Shown piece by piece: positions 30,062-40,900 of a DNA stretch of 64,000 nucleotides. Numbering within the stretch: the stretch's first letter is position 1; the number at the start of each line of letters is the position of its first letter. The notes under the pieces are model-generated. The model was not told the DNA's origin and did no database searches. It worked only from the letters and a program-made list of their open reading frames with translations. The DNA lies in NCBI RefSeq assembly GCF_028293085.1, contig NZ_JAQGLC010000186.1, positions 1 through 64,000 of the forward strand, read 5' to 3'. The stretch is from Sphingomonas bacterium. GTDB lineage: Bacteria; Pseudomonadota; Alphaproteobacteria; Sphingomonadales; Sphingomonadaceae. The position numbers and the translations under genes are program-made.

Positions 30062-30649
30062 ATGTGCAACGACTATCGGCTCGAGCTGGACGGCGCGACG
30101 ATCATCGACGGCTTCGCCGATCTCGACATCGATCTCCGCTTTCCCGAAGGGCTGCCGAACATCCAGCCCCGAGCCGATATCAAGATCACGGACGCGGCGC
30201 CGATCGTCCGCACGGTGACGGGCGAGCGCGGCGCGGGCGAGATGGTGCAGCGCCGCTGGAGCTGGCCCGGGCCCAACCGGAAACCGGTCTATAATTTCCG
30301 CTCGGACGGGCGGGAGTTTCCGAACGGACGCTGCCTGATCGTCGCGGACGGATTCTACGAATTCACCACGCCCGAGGATCCGAAGAAGAAGCGCAAGGAC
30401 AAATGGCTGTTCACCCGTAAGGACGAGCCCTGGTTCTGCATCGCCGGGATCTGGCGCGCGAGCGATGTCGGCGAGGCCTTTACCATGCTGACGATGGAGC
30501 CGGGACCGGACATCGCGCCCTTTCACGATCGCCAGATCGCCATTCTCGATCGCGCGCGCTGGGTGGACTGGCTGGACCCGTCGGTGCCGGCAAAACAGGT
30601 GCTGCACGCGCTCCCGTCGGGAAGCCTGGTCGTGGAACAGGTGGGATAG
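30062..30649 (+). CDS. SOS response-associated peptidase (SRAP/YedK/HMCES family)
   Basis: Catalytic Cys2 MCNDYRLE; YNFRSDGREFPNGRCLIVADGFYEF; PFHDRQIAIL. Confidence 0.9.
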   Translation: MCNDYRLELDGATIIDGFADLDIDLRFPEGLPNIQPRADIKITDAAPIVRTVTGERGAGEMVQRRWSWPGPNRKPVYNFRSDGREFPNGRCLIVADGFYEFTTPEDPKKKRKDKWLFTRKDEPWFCIAGIWRASDVGEAFTMLTMEPGPDIAPFHDRQIAILDRARWVDWLDPSVPAKQVLHALPSGSLVVEQVG

Positions 30650-30659
30650 GGCGACGAGG

Positions 30660-31052
30660 ATGGACGGCCCTGTCGACCCGGCCTCTCCGCCCGATGGCGC
30701 GATCGGCGACGTGGCGCGCGTCCGCGCGATCCTGATCGCCTCGGCGCGGGAAGGGCAGCCGATCAGCTATTCGCACTTGCTGGCGGAGCTCGGCCACCGT
30801 TTCACGCGGCCGAAGATGCGCGCGGTGTGCAAGACGCTCGACGCGATCGACGCGGCCGGCGCCGCGGCGGGCGAACCCGAACTCGCCGTCCTGGTCGTGC
30901 GCGAATCCGATGGGCTGCCCGGCCAGGGATGGTGGGTCGGGCAGCGCGTGATGCGGCTCGGCTATGACGGGCCCTGGACGGGTGCGCCGGCGCTGGCGTT
31001 CGTGCGGGCGCTGCAGGAGGAAACCTTCGCCTGGTGGCGGGGGCGGGGTTAG
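30660..31052 (+). CDS. conserved hypothetical protein (winged-helix-like)
   Basis: VRAILIASAREGQPISYSHLLAELGHRFTRPKMRAVCKTLDAID; 11 bp after the SRAP gene. Confidence 0.7.
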   Translation: MDGPVDPASPPDGAIGDVARVRAILIASAREGQPISYSHLLAELGHRFTRPKMRAVCKTLDAIDAAGAAAGEPELAVLVVRESDGLPGQGWWVGQRVMRLGYDGPWTGAPALAFVRALQEETFAWWRGRG

Positions 31053-31154
31053 GGCGTCACGCCCAAAATCGGACCTACTTCCTCCGCTCGCTCCAAGGTA
31101 AGTATTTGATAAATATCAATAAATTGCATTCTTTGGAACGTAGCGCGGGTGATC

Positions 31155-31184
31155 GAAAATGTCAGCGAACAGCATGACATTTTC
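31155..31184. repeat. perfect inverted repeat GAAAATGTCA-N10-TGACATTTTC
   Basis: 10-bp arms, 10-bp spacer, in an AT-rich intergenic region. Confidence 0.7.
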
Positions 31185-31320
31185 ACCAGCGCCCGCTCAT
31201 CGGCGCGCCTCGATTTAAACCATGCCGCGCCATCGCTACGCCGCAAGCATGATGCACGAGAGGGACGGCGCGAGGGCAGGGCGGGGGATCGCCCGTAGCC
31301 AGCCCTCGCGCCTCAACCCC

Positions 31321-33249
31321 TCACTCGGCCGGCACCACCGGCAGCAACACCGCGCTGGCGGTCGCCCCGCCATGTTCGATCGAGACGGTCGCCTTCTTGT
31401 AATCGCCCGGCTTGGCCAGGAAGATGTTCGGCACGAAGGTCTGCGGGTTGCGGTCGTAGAGCGGGAACAGCGACGACTGCACCTGCACCATGATGCGGTG
31501 CCCGGGCAGGAATTCATGGTTCACGGCCGGAAGCCTGAACTTGTATTCCTGCACCTTCCCCGTCGGGATCGCGGTCGGGTTGGAGAAGCTCTTGCGATAG
31601 CGCCCGCGGAAGATGTCGAGGCTGATCGCCAGCTGATAGCCGCCCATCTTTGTGTTGCTGGCGACCTCATCGGGATAGACGTCGATCAGCTTGACGACGA
31701 AATCCCCGTCGGTGCCGGTGGTCTTGGCAAAGATATCGGCCATCGGCACGCCCGACACCTTGACCGTTTTGGTCAGCACCGGCGACGTGTAGCTCATCAC
31801 ATCGGGCCGCCCGTCGACCGAGCGCTGGTCCTGCACCAGCCAGTCGCCCCAGCGGCCGTCGTCGAAATTCACCGGGCGCGGCAGGTGCGGCACGGGGTTG
31901 GCCGGATCCGACACATAGCTGTCATCGCCGCTCGCCGCCTTCTCGAAGCCCAGGCCCTTGTCCCCCTGCAGATAGATCGGCGTCAGCGGGGTCTCGCAGC
32001 CCGTCTCGCAGGCGAGCGGCCATTTGTTGAAATGGTCCCAGTGATTCTCGGCGGTGTTGTAGATCGCCGCGGCGGGCAATGTCACCGCCGGGCCGTCCTT
32101 CAGATACTGGTTGAAGAAGGGCAGCACCATATCCTCGCGATATTGCGCGGCGGTGTCGCCATTCCAGTTGAACGGGCCGAGGCTGCGCCCTTCGCGGTTG
32201 ATCTGGCTGTGCCGCCACGGGCCCATCACGATGTAATTGTTCGAGGCGTGGCCCGCCTTCACCAGCGTCTCATAGCTGTGGATCGCACCCCACATATCCT
32301 CCTGGTCCCACAGTCCCTGCTCCCACAGTGTCGGCACGTTCGAGGGGCTGGCGGCGAGCAACGTGTCGAGCGCCTGGCCCGACCAGAATTCGTCATAGGC
32401 CGGATGCTGCACCATGCGGTTCCAGTAAGGCAGCTGGTCGTAACCCGACTTCTTCGCCCAGTCCCCGGCCGAGATTTTGCGGAAATTGTCGTAATCGTCA
32501 TAGCCGCCCGAGGGCGGGGCCTTGCCCGCGCCCTTGTAGCCGGTCTGCCCGCCGAGCCAGCCGATATTGGTCAGGCGGAAGGCGCCGTAATGGAACCAGT
32601 CGTCGCCCATCCAGCCATCGATCATCGGACTTTGCGGCGCCGCGACCTTGAGCGCGGGATGCGGGTGAAGGAGCGCCATCACCACGGTGAAGCCCTCATA
32701 GGAGGAGCCGATCATGCCGACCTTGCCGTTCGACTAGGGCAGGTTCGCCTTGTTCACCAGCCTGTCGATCGTGTCATAAGCGTCGGTCGTGTGATCGACC
32801 TTGGTCTGGTTGAGCGGGCCGATCACCGGGCGGGTGACGACATAGTCGCCCTCCGAGCCATATTTGCCGCGGATGTCCTGATAGACGCGGATATAGCCGG
32901 CCTTCACGAACATCTCGTCGCTGAGCGGCAGGGTCGACAGCTCGCTCGCGCTGTCCATGCGATTGGCGCGGCCCTTGGCGTTATAGGGCGTGCGGGTCAG
33001 CACGATCGGCGCGTTGGTCAGCCCCTTGGCATAGACGATGACGGTGTAGAGCTTGGTCCCGTCGCGCATCGGGATCATCACTTCGCGCTTCACATAATCC
33101 TGTTCGGCGGTCGGCGGGGTGAACTTGGCGGGGATGTCGCCGGCGGGCGCGGCGGCGGGCGGCGCGGCGTCCTTCGCGGGCGGGGTCGACTGGGCAAAGG
33201 CGACGCTGGAGAGAAGCGTCGTGGCGAGAAGCGCGAACCCGAACCGCAT
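31321..33249 (-). pseudogene. CocE/NonD (X-Pro dipeptidyl-peptidase S15, alpha-amino acid ester hydrolase-like) interrupted by in-frame TAG
   Basis: N-terminal ORF with signal peptide MRFGFALLATTLLSSVAFA ends ...TIDRLVNKANLP* at 32734-32736; the same frame continues SNGKVGMIGSSYEGFTVVMALLHPHPALKVAAPQSPMIDG to 31321. Confidence 0.88.
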
Positions 33250-33354
33250 GAGCAATTTCCCTGTTATCTTGGGGGTTGTCCCGGAGGCACGGCAATGGCG
33301 AACGCTACTCCACTGTGTCAACCCGGTGGCACGCCCCGTGCTTCGATCCCTTGC

Positions 33355-34218
33355 TCAGGCGGAGGCGACGACATTGAACCGGCCCGCCTGATAATCGCGC
33401 ACCGCGTCCATGATCTCCGCTTGCGTGTTCATCACGAACGGCCCGTGCGCGACGACCGGCTCGCCGATCGGATCGGCATGGCCGAACAGGATCAGGCTGT
33501 CGGTCACGCCTTCGATCGCGACGCTGTCGCCATCGTCATTCAGTTCGGCGAGATGCCAGCGGTCGACCTCCGACCCCGCGATCCGTACCTGTCCGCGCAC
33601 GACATAGAGGAATATCTGCCGCCCGCGCGGTGCCGGCAGCTCGATCCTGCCGCCCGCCCGGATCGAAACGGTCGCCAGGAACACCTCGGTCAGCGAGGCG
33701 ATCGGCCCGGCGAGTCCGTCGAATTTTCCGGAGACCAGGTTCAGCCGCACTCGCCCGTCGTCGAGCGTCACCGCGGGAATCGCGTCCTGCTGCAGCCCGG
33801 TATAGCGCGGCGCCGTCATCTTCAGCCGCGAGGGCAGGTTGAGCCAGAGCTGGAGGATCTCCATGTCCCCGCCGTCGCGCTTGAACGCCTCGGGCGACAG
33901 CTCGGCATGGATCAGGCCGGATCCCGCCGTCATCCACTGCACCCCGCCCGCTGCGATGATGCTCTCATGCCCGCCGCTGTCCGAATGGGCCAGGCTGCCC
34001 TCGAGGATGAAGGTCACCGTCTCGAATCCGCGATGCGGATGCGGGCCGAAAGGCAGGCCGTGATTGCCCGGCTTATAGGTCTGCGGCCCGTGATGGTTCA
34101 GGAACAGGAACGGATCGAGCTGCGGGAGGCCCGGGCCCGGCAGCGGCCGGCGCGTCACGAGATCGCGGATATCGTCGCGGGCGGCGGCGTGGGTGCGGTT
34201 CAGACTGCGCTGGGTCAT
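33355..34218 (-). CDS. pirin family protein
   Basis: DPFLFLNHHGPQTYKPGNHGLPFGPHPHRGFETVTFILEGSLAHSDSGGHESIIAAGGVQWMTAGSGLIHAE. Confidence 0.95.
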   Translation of the reverse strand: MTQRSLNRTHAAARDDIRDLVTRRPLPGPGLPQLDPFLFLNHHGPQTYKPGNHGLPFGPHPHRGFETVTFILEGSLAHSDSGGHESIIAAGGVQWMTAGSGLIHAELSPEAFKRDGGDMEILQLWLNLPSRLKMTAPRYTGLQQDAIPAVTLDDGRVRLNLVSGKFDGLAGPIASLTEVFLATVSIRAGGRIELPAPRGRQIFLYVVRGQVRIAGSEVDRWHLAELNDDGDSVAIEGVTDSLILFGHADPIGEPVVAHGPFVMNTQAEIMDAVRDYQAGRFNVVASA

Positions 34219-35087
34219 TTGCCCGCATTCGCCTCGACGGTCTTGGCCATCGCCGCCCAGTCGAGCTCGGGCCGCTCGCGCGCCATCGTCGCGATCAGCC
34301 GGTCGCGGCCGAGCGACAGCATGGGCATCGGCACGCCCGCGGCGACCGCGGCTTCCGCGACCAGGTTCATGTCCTTGAAGCCGAGCGGCAGGGTGAAGCC
34401 CGCGGGCTCGTAAGCCTCCTCGACCAGCACCTTGCCATAGACTTCATAGACCAGCGACCCGAACAGCGTGCCGGTCAGCACGTCGAGCAACGGCCCCTTG
34501 TCGACGCCGTAGCGGCCGGCGAGCGTCATCGCCTCGGACAGGGATTCGATCACGGTCATGATCAGGAAATTGCCGCTGAGCTTGACGATGTTCGCCTTGT
34601 GCGGCGTCTCGCCCAGGTTGAAGCTGCGCTGCCCGATCGCATCGAACAAAGGCTGGCAGGTCGCGACAGCCTCGGCCGGGCCCGCGGCCACGACGAACAG
34701 CTTCTTCGCCGCCGCCGCGAGCGGCCGGCCGAACACCGGCGCGGAAACATAGGTCTGGCCCGCCTCGGCATGCGCCGCGGTCAGCCGGTCGGCGATCGCG
34801 ACGCTGATCGTGCTCAGCGAGACATGGATCGTCGGCGTGCCGGAAGAGAGGATGCCGTTCTCGCCGAACGCCACCGCCTCCAGCGCGCGGTCGTCGGCCA
34901 GCATGCTGAACACCACCGGATGCGCCGCCGCTTCCGCCGGCGTCGCGGCCAGCGTCGCCCCGGCGGCAACCAGCGGCGCGGCCTTGTCCGGGCTGCGGTT
35001 CCACACGGTAACCTGATGCCCCCCCTTGATCAGATTGGCGGCGATTTCGCTGCCCATCAGGCCGAGGCCGATGAAACCGATGTGCAT
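34215..35087 (-). CDS. NAD(P)-dependent oxidoreductase, 3-hydroxyisobutyrate dehydrogenase family
   Basis: MHIGFIGLGLMGSEIAANLIKGGHQVTVWNRSPDKAAPL; ATGA overlap with the pirin gene. Confidence 0.93.
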   Translation of the reverse strand: MHIGFIGLGLMGSEIAANLIKGGHQVTVWNRSPDKAAPLVAAGATLAATPAEAAAHPVVFSMLADDRALEAVAFGENGILSSGTPTIHVSLSTISVAIADRLTAAHAEAGQTYVSAPVFGRPLAAAAKKLFVVAAGPAEAVATCQPLFDAIGQRSFNLGETPHKANIVKLSGNFLIMTVIESLSEAMTLAGRYGVDKGPLLDVLTGTLFGSLVYEVYGKVLVEEAYEPAGFTLPLGFKDMNLVAEAAVAAGVPMPMLSLGRDRLIATMARERPELDWAAMAKTVEANAGK

Positions 35088-35162
35088 GATGGGCGCTCCT
35101 GTCCAGCCGTCCGGGTCGCGCGCTAGATGGGAGAGGATCGCGGTCGAAACAACCGCCGAATA

Positions 35163-36482
35163 TCAGATCAGGCCGTTCAGATAGTCCTCGACGTTTGTGT
35201 AACCGTCGCCGTCCCGGTCGGCCGCGCTGTCGTCCCTGTGCGGGTCGAGGCCGTGCTTGCGCTCCCAAGCATCGGGCATGCCGTCATGATCGGTATCGAT
35301 CGGGGCGGGGGCAGTGGCGAGCAACGGCCAGCCGCCCATCTCGCTCTGGCTGTCGATCTGGTGCCCGGTGCGGTCACGCACGCCCGCGATCACCGCGTCG
35401 TCGATGGTATCGCGCGCTTTCGATGCGCCTGCCTTGGCGAGCACCCTGTCATAGGCGGAGACGGCCGGCTCGGCCGTCACCGCCGGCATCTCCACCGGTG
35501 CCGCCAGGCGGTAGCCATCGGGCTGCACGCCGACGACGAGGCTCCACGGGTCCGCCGGGATCGCGCCGTTCATGCTGTTGCCGGCGAAATACGCCCTGGC
35601 CAGCATGTTCGATTCCTCGAACGCGATCGGCTTCTTCGATTGCGGCCCGGCGATGTAGCTGTTGTCGACGAAATTATATCGGGCGAGCGACGCCTTGTCG
35701 GCATTATAGCCCGAATGCCCGCCGCCCCAATTGTAGAAGACGTTGGAGCGAAAATCGAAATAGGCGCCGTCGGGGTCGACATCCGGGCCGCTGTAATTGC
35801 CCGGCCGCGGCATCCGCGCCTCGTGATTGGCCCAGAGATTGTGATGGAAGCTGATCCGCGATCCGCGCCCGCCCCGGATCAGGCTGCCATAGCCATGCTC
35901 GCCCTTGGCGTGGAGCGAATGAGTCAGCGAATTGGCGATGATCGACCATTGCACGGTCAGGTCGAAAAATCCCTGGTCGGGCGTCGTGTAATTGGCCGAC
36001 GCGGACAAGGTCTCGTCCACCGACCAGCTCGCCGAAACATGGTCGAGGATGATGCGCCTGCCCTTCAGCACCCAGATCGCATCGCTCTCGGTCTTCGAGA
36101 CGTCGCCGAGCCGCGACCGGATATAGCGGATCACCACATCGTCGGCGCCCACCTCGAGCGGATGGTCGCGCAGGGTGATCCCGCCACCCGGCGCCGACTG
36201 GCCCGCGATCGTCACCCGGCCCTCCCGGATCCGCAAGGGTGTCGCCAGTGCGATCGTGCCCGAGACTGCGAAGACGATCGTGCGCGGCCCTTTCGCCGTC
36301 ACCGCCGCGCGCAGGCTGCCCGGCCCGTCGTCGTCGAGGTTGGTGACGGTCAGCACCCGCCCGCCGCGCCCGCCCGCGGCGAAGCGCCCCGCACCCTCCG
36401 CGCCCGGAAAGGCAAGCTGCGGTTCCGCCGAACCGGCAATTGCCGGCAACACGGCGAGGAAAAGGGCGGCGGGCAGGCGCAT
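35163..36482 (-). CDS. secreted pectate lyase-like polysaccharide lyase (PL1-type)
   Basis: FPGAEGAGRFAAGGRGGRVLTVTNLDDDGPGSLRAAVTAKGPRTIVFAVSGTI; EF-hand-like C-terminal AADRDGDGYTNVEDYLNGL. Confidence 0.88.
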   Translation of the reverse strand: MRLPAALFLAVLPAIAGSAEPQLAFPGAEGAGRFAAGGRGGRVLTVTNLDDDGPGSLRAAVTAKGPRTIVFAVSGTIALATPLRIREGRVTIAGQSAPGGGITLRDHPLEVGADDVVIRYIRSRLGDVSKTESDAIWVLKGRRIILDHVSASWSVDETLSASANYTTPDQGFFDLTVQWSIIANSLTHSLHAKGEHGYGSLIRGGRGSRISFHHNLWANHEARMPRPGNYSGPDVDPDGAYFDFRSNVFYNWGGGHSGYNADKASLARYNFVDNSYIAGPQSKKPIAFEESNMLARAYFAGNSMNGAIPADPWSLVVGVQPDGYRLAAPVEMPAVTAEPAVSAYDRVLAKAGASKARDTIDDAVIAGVRDRTGHQIDSQSEMGGWPLLATAPAPIDTDHDGMPDAWERKHGLDPHRDDSAADRDGDGYTNVEDYLNGLI

Positions 36483-36505
36483 TGAAATTCCTTTGGGGAG
36501 AGCGA

Positions 36506-37921
36506 TCAGGACAGGGCCCCAACGAGCGCGCCGTTCACCCGCACGTTCGAACAGGTCAGGCGTTCGGTGTGGCGGACGATGCTCGGCTCGGTCACGCCGT
36601 CAAAGCTGCAATCGCGCAGCGTGAGATCGGTCACCGGCGCGCCCGGCAGTCCCTGGCTGTCGAGCACTCGCGTCGCGCCGCTGGCGCGGACGCGCTCGAT
36701 CACGATGTTGCGCAAGATCGGTTTGAACGGCCCGTTGCCCGCTTCCTCATAATTGAAGTCGCACGCGATCGCGGCCTTGCCGACCTGCCCGATCCGGATG
36801 TCGCGAAAATGGAAATCCTCGAGCAGGCCGCCGCGCACCGCGCTGTTCTTGAAGCGCAGCGCATATTGGAGATCGCGGCTGTCCATCGAGCATTGCTCGG
36901 CGAACACCCGCCGCACGCCGCCCGAAATCTCCGATCCGATCGTGACGCCGCCATGCCCTTCCTTCATCCGGCAATGGCGGATCAGGATATCCTGGGAGGG
37001 CACGCCGATCCGGCGCCCATCGGCGTTGCGGCCGGATTTGACCGCGATGCAATCGTCGCCCGTATCGAACAGGCAATCCTCGATCAGCAGATGATCCGCC
37101 GATTCCGGATCGCAGCCGTCATTGTTCGGGCCATGCCCCATCACGTCGACCCCGCGCACGATCATGTTCCGGCACAGCACCGGGTGAAGCTGCCAGAAGG
37201 GCGCGCCGCGCAGTTTCACCCCTTCGATCAGAACATTTTCGCAGAGATAGGGTTGGACGAAGGCGGGGCGCAGATAGCTGCCATCGCCGAACACGCGCTT
37301 CTCGACCGGTACCCCGTCCTCGGCCATCTGGAACAGGCGGGCACGGGCAGGCCGCTGGTTCGGCATGCCCTCGCGCCAGCCATTGTCGACCGTGCCCTGC
37401 CATGGCCCTTTCCACGACCACCAATGCTGCGCGCTGGCCTGGCCGTCGAGCGTGCCCGCGCCCGTCACCGCGATGTTGCGCGCCTTGTAGGCGTAGATCA
37501 GCGGGGAATAGTTGATCAGCTCGATCCCCTCCCACCGCGTGAAAACCAGGGGATAGTCCGCCGGATCGGTGCTGAAGAGCAGGGTAGCGCCGGCCATCAG
37601 GTGAAGGTCGACATCGGACAACAGATGCACCGGCCCGGTCAGGAACCGCCCGGGCGGTACGATCACGCGCCCGCCACCCGCCTTGTTGCAGGCGGCGATC
37701 GCCGCGGCGATGGCGCCGGTGTTGAGCGTGACGCCGTCACCCTTCGCCCCGAATGCGGTGACATGGAACCGCCGCGCGGCGAAGATCGGCGCCCGGACGG
37801 TCCGGGCGATCTCGCCGGCGCGATCCCAGGGGCTCGGTGTCGCCGCCGCGCCGGTCAGCGCGACGGCGACACCCGCCCCCCCAAAGAGCAACAACTCGCG
37901 GCGCGACGGCCTGATCAGCAT
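36506..37921 (-). CDS. glycoside hydrolase family 28 (polygalacturonase-like)
   Basis: FHVTAFGAKGDGVTLNTGAIAAAIAACNKAGGGRVIVPPG; NNDGCDPESADHLLIEDCLFDTGDDCIAVKSGRNADG; GHGGVTIGSEISGGVR. Confidence 0.95.
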   Translation of the reverse strand: MLIRPSRRELLLFGGAGVAVALTGAAATPSPWDRAGEIARTVRAPIFAARRFHVTAFGAKGDGVTLNTGAIAAAIAACNKAGGGRVIVPPGRFLTGPVHLLSDVDLHLMAGATLLFSTDPADYPLVFTRWEGIELINYSPLIYAYKARNIAVTGAGTLDGQASAQHWWSWKGPWQGTVDNGWREGMPNQRPARARLFQMAEDGVPVEKRVFGDGSYLRPAFVQPYLCENVLIEGVKLRGAPFWQLHPVLCRNMIVRGVDVMGHGPNNDGCDPESADHLLIEDCLFDTGDDCIAVKSGRNADGRRIGVPSQDILIRHCRMKEGHGGVTIGSEISGGVRRVFAEQCSMDSRDLQYALRFKNSAVRGGLLEDFHFRDIRIGQVGKAAIACDFNYEEAGNGPFKPILRNIVIERVRASGATRVLDSQGLPGAPVTDLTLRDCSFDGVTEPSIVRHTERLTCSNVRVNGALVGALS

Positions 37922-37937
37922 CGTGCCGCGCCCGCGC

Positions 37938-40900
37938 TCAGAACGACAGCCGCGCGCCGGCGGTGAAGATCCGGCCCGTGCTGGCATAGGTCTGGCTTAC
38001 CGGTTCGGCCGCGTACATCGTGCGATATTGCGGATCGTTGGTCAGGTTGCGCCCCTCAAGCGTCAGCTTGGCGAATTTGGTGATGTTCCAGGCAAAGGCG
38101 AAGTCCACGTTCAGCGTGTTCTCGTTATAGCCGAAATCCGCGAACACCGGCGAGTTGCAGGGGCCGCCGGCGCTGGTCGTGGTGCCGACGCTGCAGGTGC
38201 CGGAGGCCAGCGGGAAGCGGTTGACGTAGCGCTTGCGATACGATCCCGAAACACGCGCCGACCACAGCTTGTTCTCGTAATAGAGCGTCGCATTGAACGC
38301 ATCGGGCGAGGTGTTGAGGAAGGGCCCTTCCGCATAGGTGTTGCTCGCCGTCGGCGTCGATCCGGTCTGCAGCGTCGAGAGCGCCGTGCCGGTCAGATAG
38401 CTCAGCTTCGACGAGATGTGCGTGTAGTTGGCGGTGATGCCGAAATCGTCGAAAGGGGCCGGCAGGAAGAAGAAGTCGGTCTGCGCATTGACCTCGATCC
38501 CCTTGATCACGCCGCCCGGCGCGTCCCGGAACTGGCGGATCGCCCAGGTGCCCCCGGCCAGCGTATAGGCCTGCAGCGTCGGGCTGGTCATGCTCGCGAC
38601 GACCTGGTCGTAGAGCGCGGGCTCGAACACGCTGGACAGCGGGGCTTCGCCGGCGATCTGCTGCGGGAAGGAGGCGATGTCCTTGCTGAACAGGGTCACC
38701 GAGACAAGGCCGCCCTTGCCGAAATATTTCTCGAAGCTCAGGTCGAAATTGGTCGCCCGGAACGGCTTGAGATAGGGATTGCCGATCGTCACCGTCGGTG
38801 CCGCGCCGGTCGTGGCCAGGCCCGACGCGAACGCGGTGGTGCCCGGCGTCAGGTTGGACAGCTGCGGCCGGGCGATCACGTCCGCGGCGGCGAAGCGGAC
38901 GAGGAAGCCGTCGAACGGCTCGTAATTGACATTGGCCGAGGGCAGCCAGTCGAAATATTCGTTGTGCGCGGTCACAGGCAGGCCGAGCACGCCGTCCGCG
39001 CCGCCGACCGATCCGTTGCCGGCCACTCGGGTGCGGGCGATGCGCAGGCCGGCATCGCCGCGCAACGGCCTTCCGAACAACTCGAATTTATAGTCGATCT
39101 GGAAGAAGCCCGACAGGTCCCGCTCGGTCACGGCGTTGCGCTGGCGGCCATCCACCACGGCGCGGAAATCGCCCCATTTGTTGATGCAGTTGCAATCGAT
39201 GCCGAACTGCTGCCGGAATTTGTCGAGATCGGGCGCGTAATAGCTGGTCGGCGTGCCCGCCGGCACGTTCAGACCCTGGCCGAAGCCGACCGTCTGGCCG
39301 AGATCCGTGATGCCGAGGCGCGCTTCGGCAAGCGTCGGGTTGATCGCCTCGATGCTCTGGTTGCGCCGGCCCTGGTCGCTGCCGAAATCGAACTGCTTGT
39401 AGGTCCCGCCGAAGCGCATCGTCAGCTTGTCGGGCACCATGTCGAGCGCGAAGTTCAGGCGGCCGACCCGGAATTCGTTGGTCACGATGTTGGTGAAATA
39501 GCGGATCGTCGACAGGCCCTTCACCAGCGACCAGTTGGCCGGATTGGCCACGTCGAAGCCCGGCGAGAAGATCGGCATCTTGCCGTCGCCGCGCTCGTCG
39601 AAGGTATAATTGTCCCGGTCGATCGCGTTGAATTCCGCGAGCAGCCCGATCGAACTGAATTCGGACCGCGAATAGCCGATCGTGCCGTCGGCGCGGAAGC
39701 TGTCGCTCAGTTCCTGGGTGAAGTTGAGCGTGCCCTGGATGAAGTTGGTCTTGCCATATTGCGCATCGGCAAAGCTGCGCCAGTCGACATCGTCGAGCAC
39801 CAGATAGTCGGCCTCGCCCGCGCCGTTGACATGGGCCGCGCGGATGATCGTGCTCGGGCGGCCGATCAGCTCGTTGTAATAGGCGATCTGGTTGGTGTTC
39901 GCGATATAGCCCGGTGACCCGACCGAATTGTAATAGTCGAACGGATTCAGATTGTTCGGATTGTAGCTGTTGCGCATGCCGGCGACCAGGTTGGTGCCGT
40001 TCATCGCCTGGCCGCAATCGATGATCGTGCTCTGCGTGCAGGTCGGATACAGGGCGACGCGATCGGCCAGGCCATTGGCCGTGTTCACCGCGCGCAGCGT
40101 GTTCTGCTGGACGCGCGCGTTGGTGCCGTTGCGGTTGAGCCCGATCGTCGTGATGCCGGTGTTCACGCTGTCCTGCGTGTAGCGCGAATAGACGAAATCG
40201 GCGATGATCTCGGTGCGGCTGGTCGGCCGCCACTGCGCGGTCGCGGTCGCGCCGAGCCGCTCATAGCTGAGCTCCTGACGACCGATCGACGGCAGGGCCG
40301 GAATCAGCGTGGTCGGCGTGACCAGCGCATAGGCGGCGGGATCGGAGCCATAGGTGACGCCGGTGCCGGCCGTGCTGGGCTGGGCGAAGCCGAACACGTT
40401 CGGCGTCTTCCCGTTATGCTGCGAATTGCGGTAGGTATAATCGAACTGGCCGATGTTGCGGCGATAGGCGTCGATCTGCTGTTCCTGCTTCTGATAGGCG
40501 ACCGTCCCCATCACCGCGAAATTGTCCGCGAAATGGTGCGAGACGAGCGCGGTCAGGCGCGGGTTGAAGGTTTCGCCATTCTCGCGATATTCGGCCTCGC
40601 CGCCGAACGACAAGCGGTTCGTCTTGAAGGAGAGCGGCCGACCCGTGGTAAGGTCGATGATCGCGCCGAGCGATCCTTCGTCATTCGCGGCGGAGGTCGT
40701 CTTGGTGATGGTGACGCCGCCGAACAGCTCGGACGCGAAGGTGTTGAAATCGAATCCGCGCGACCGGTTCGCGCCGCTGTCGGAATTATTGCCGCCGGCC
40801 GCCGATTGCGCGTCGGCGCCGTTCAGGCGGGTCTGCTGGAAATCGCCGCCCAGGCCCCGCACCGTGATCGTGCGGCCCTCGCCATTGTCGCGATCGATCG

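Noticed and set aside
31222-34413. 1063-aa plus-strand ORF
   Set aside because: Antisense to the S15 hydrolase remnant and pirin genes; shadow ORF.
37683-39917. 744-aa plus-strand ORF
   Set aside because: Antisense to GH28 and the TonB receptor; shadow ORF.
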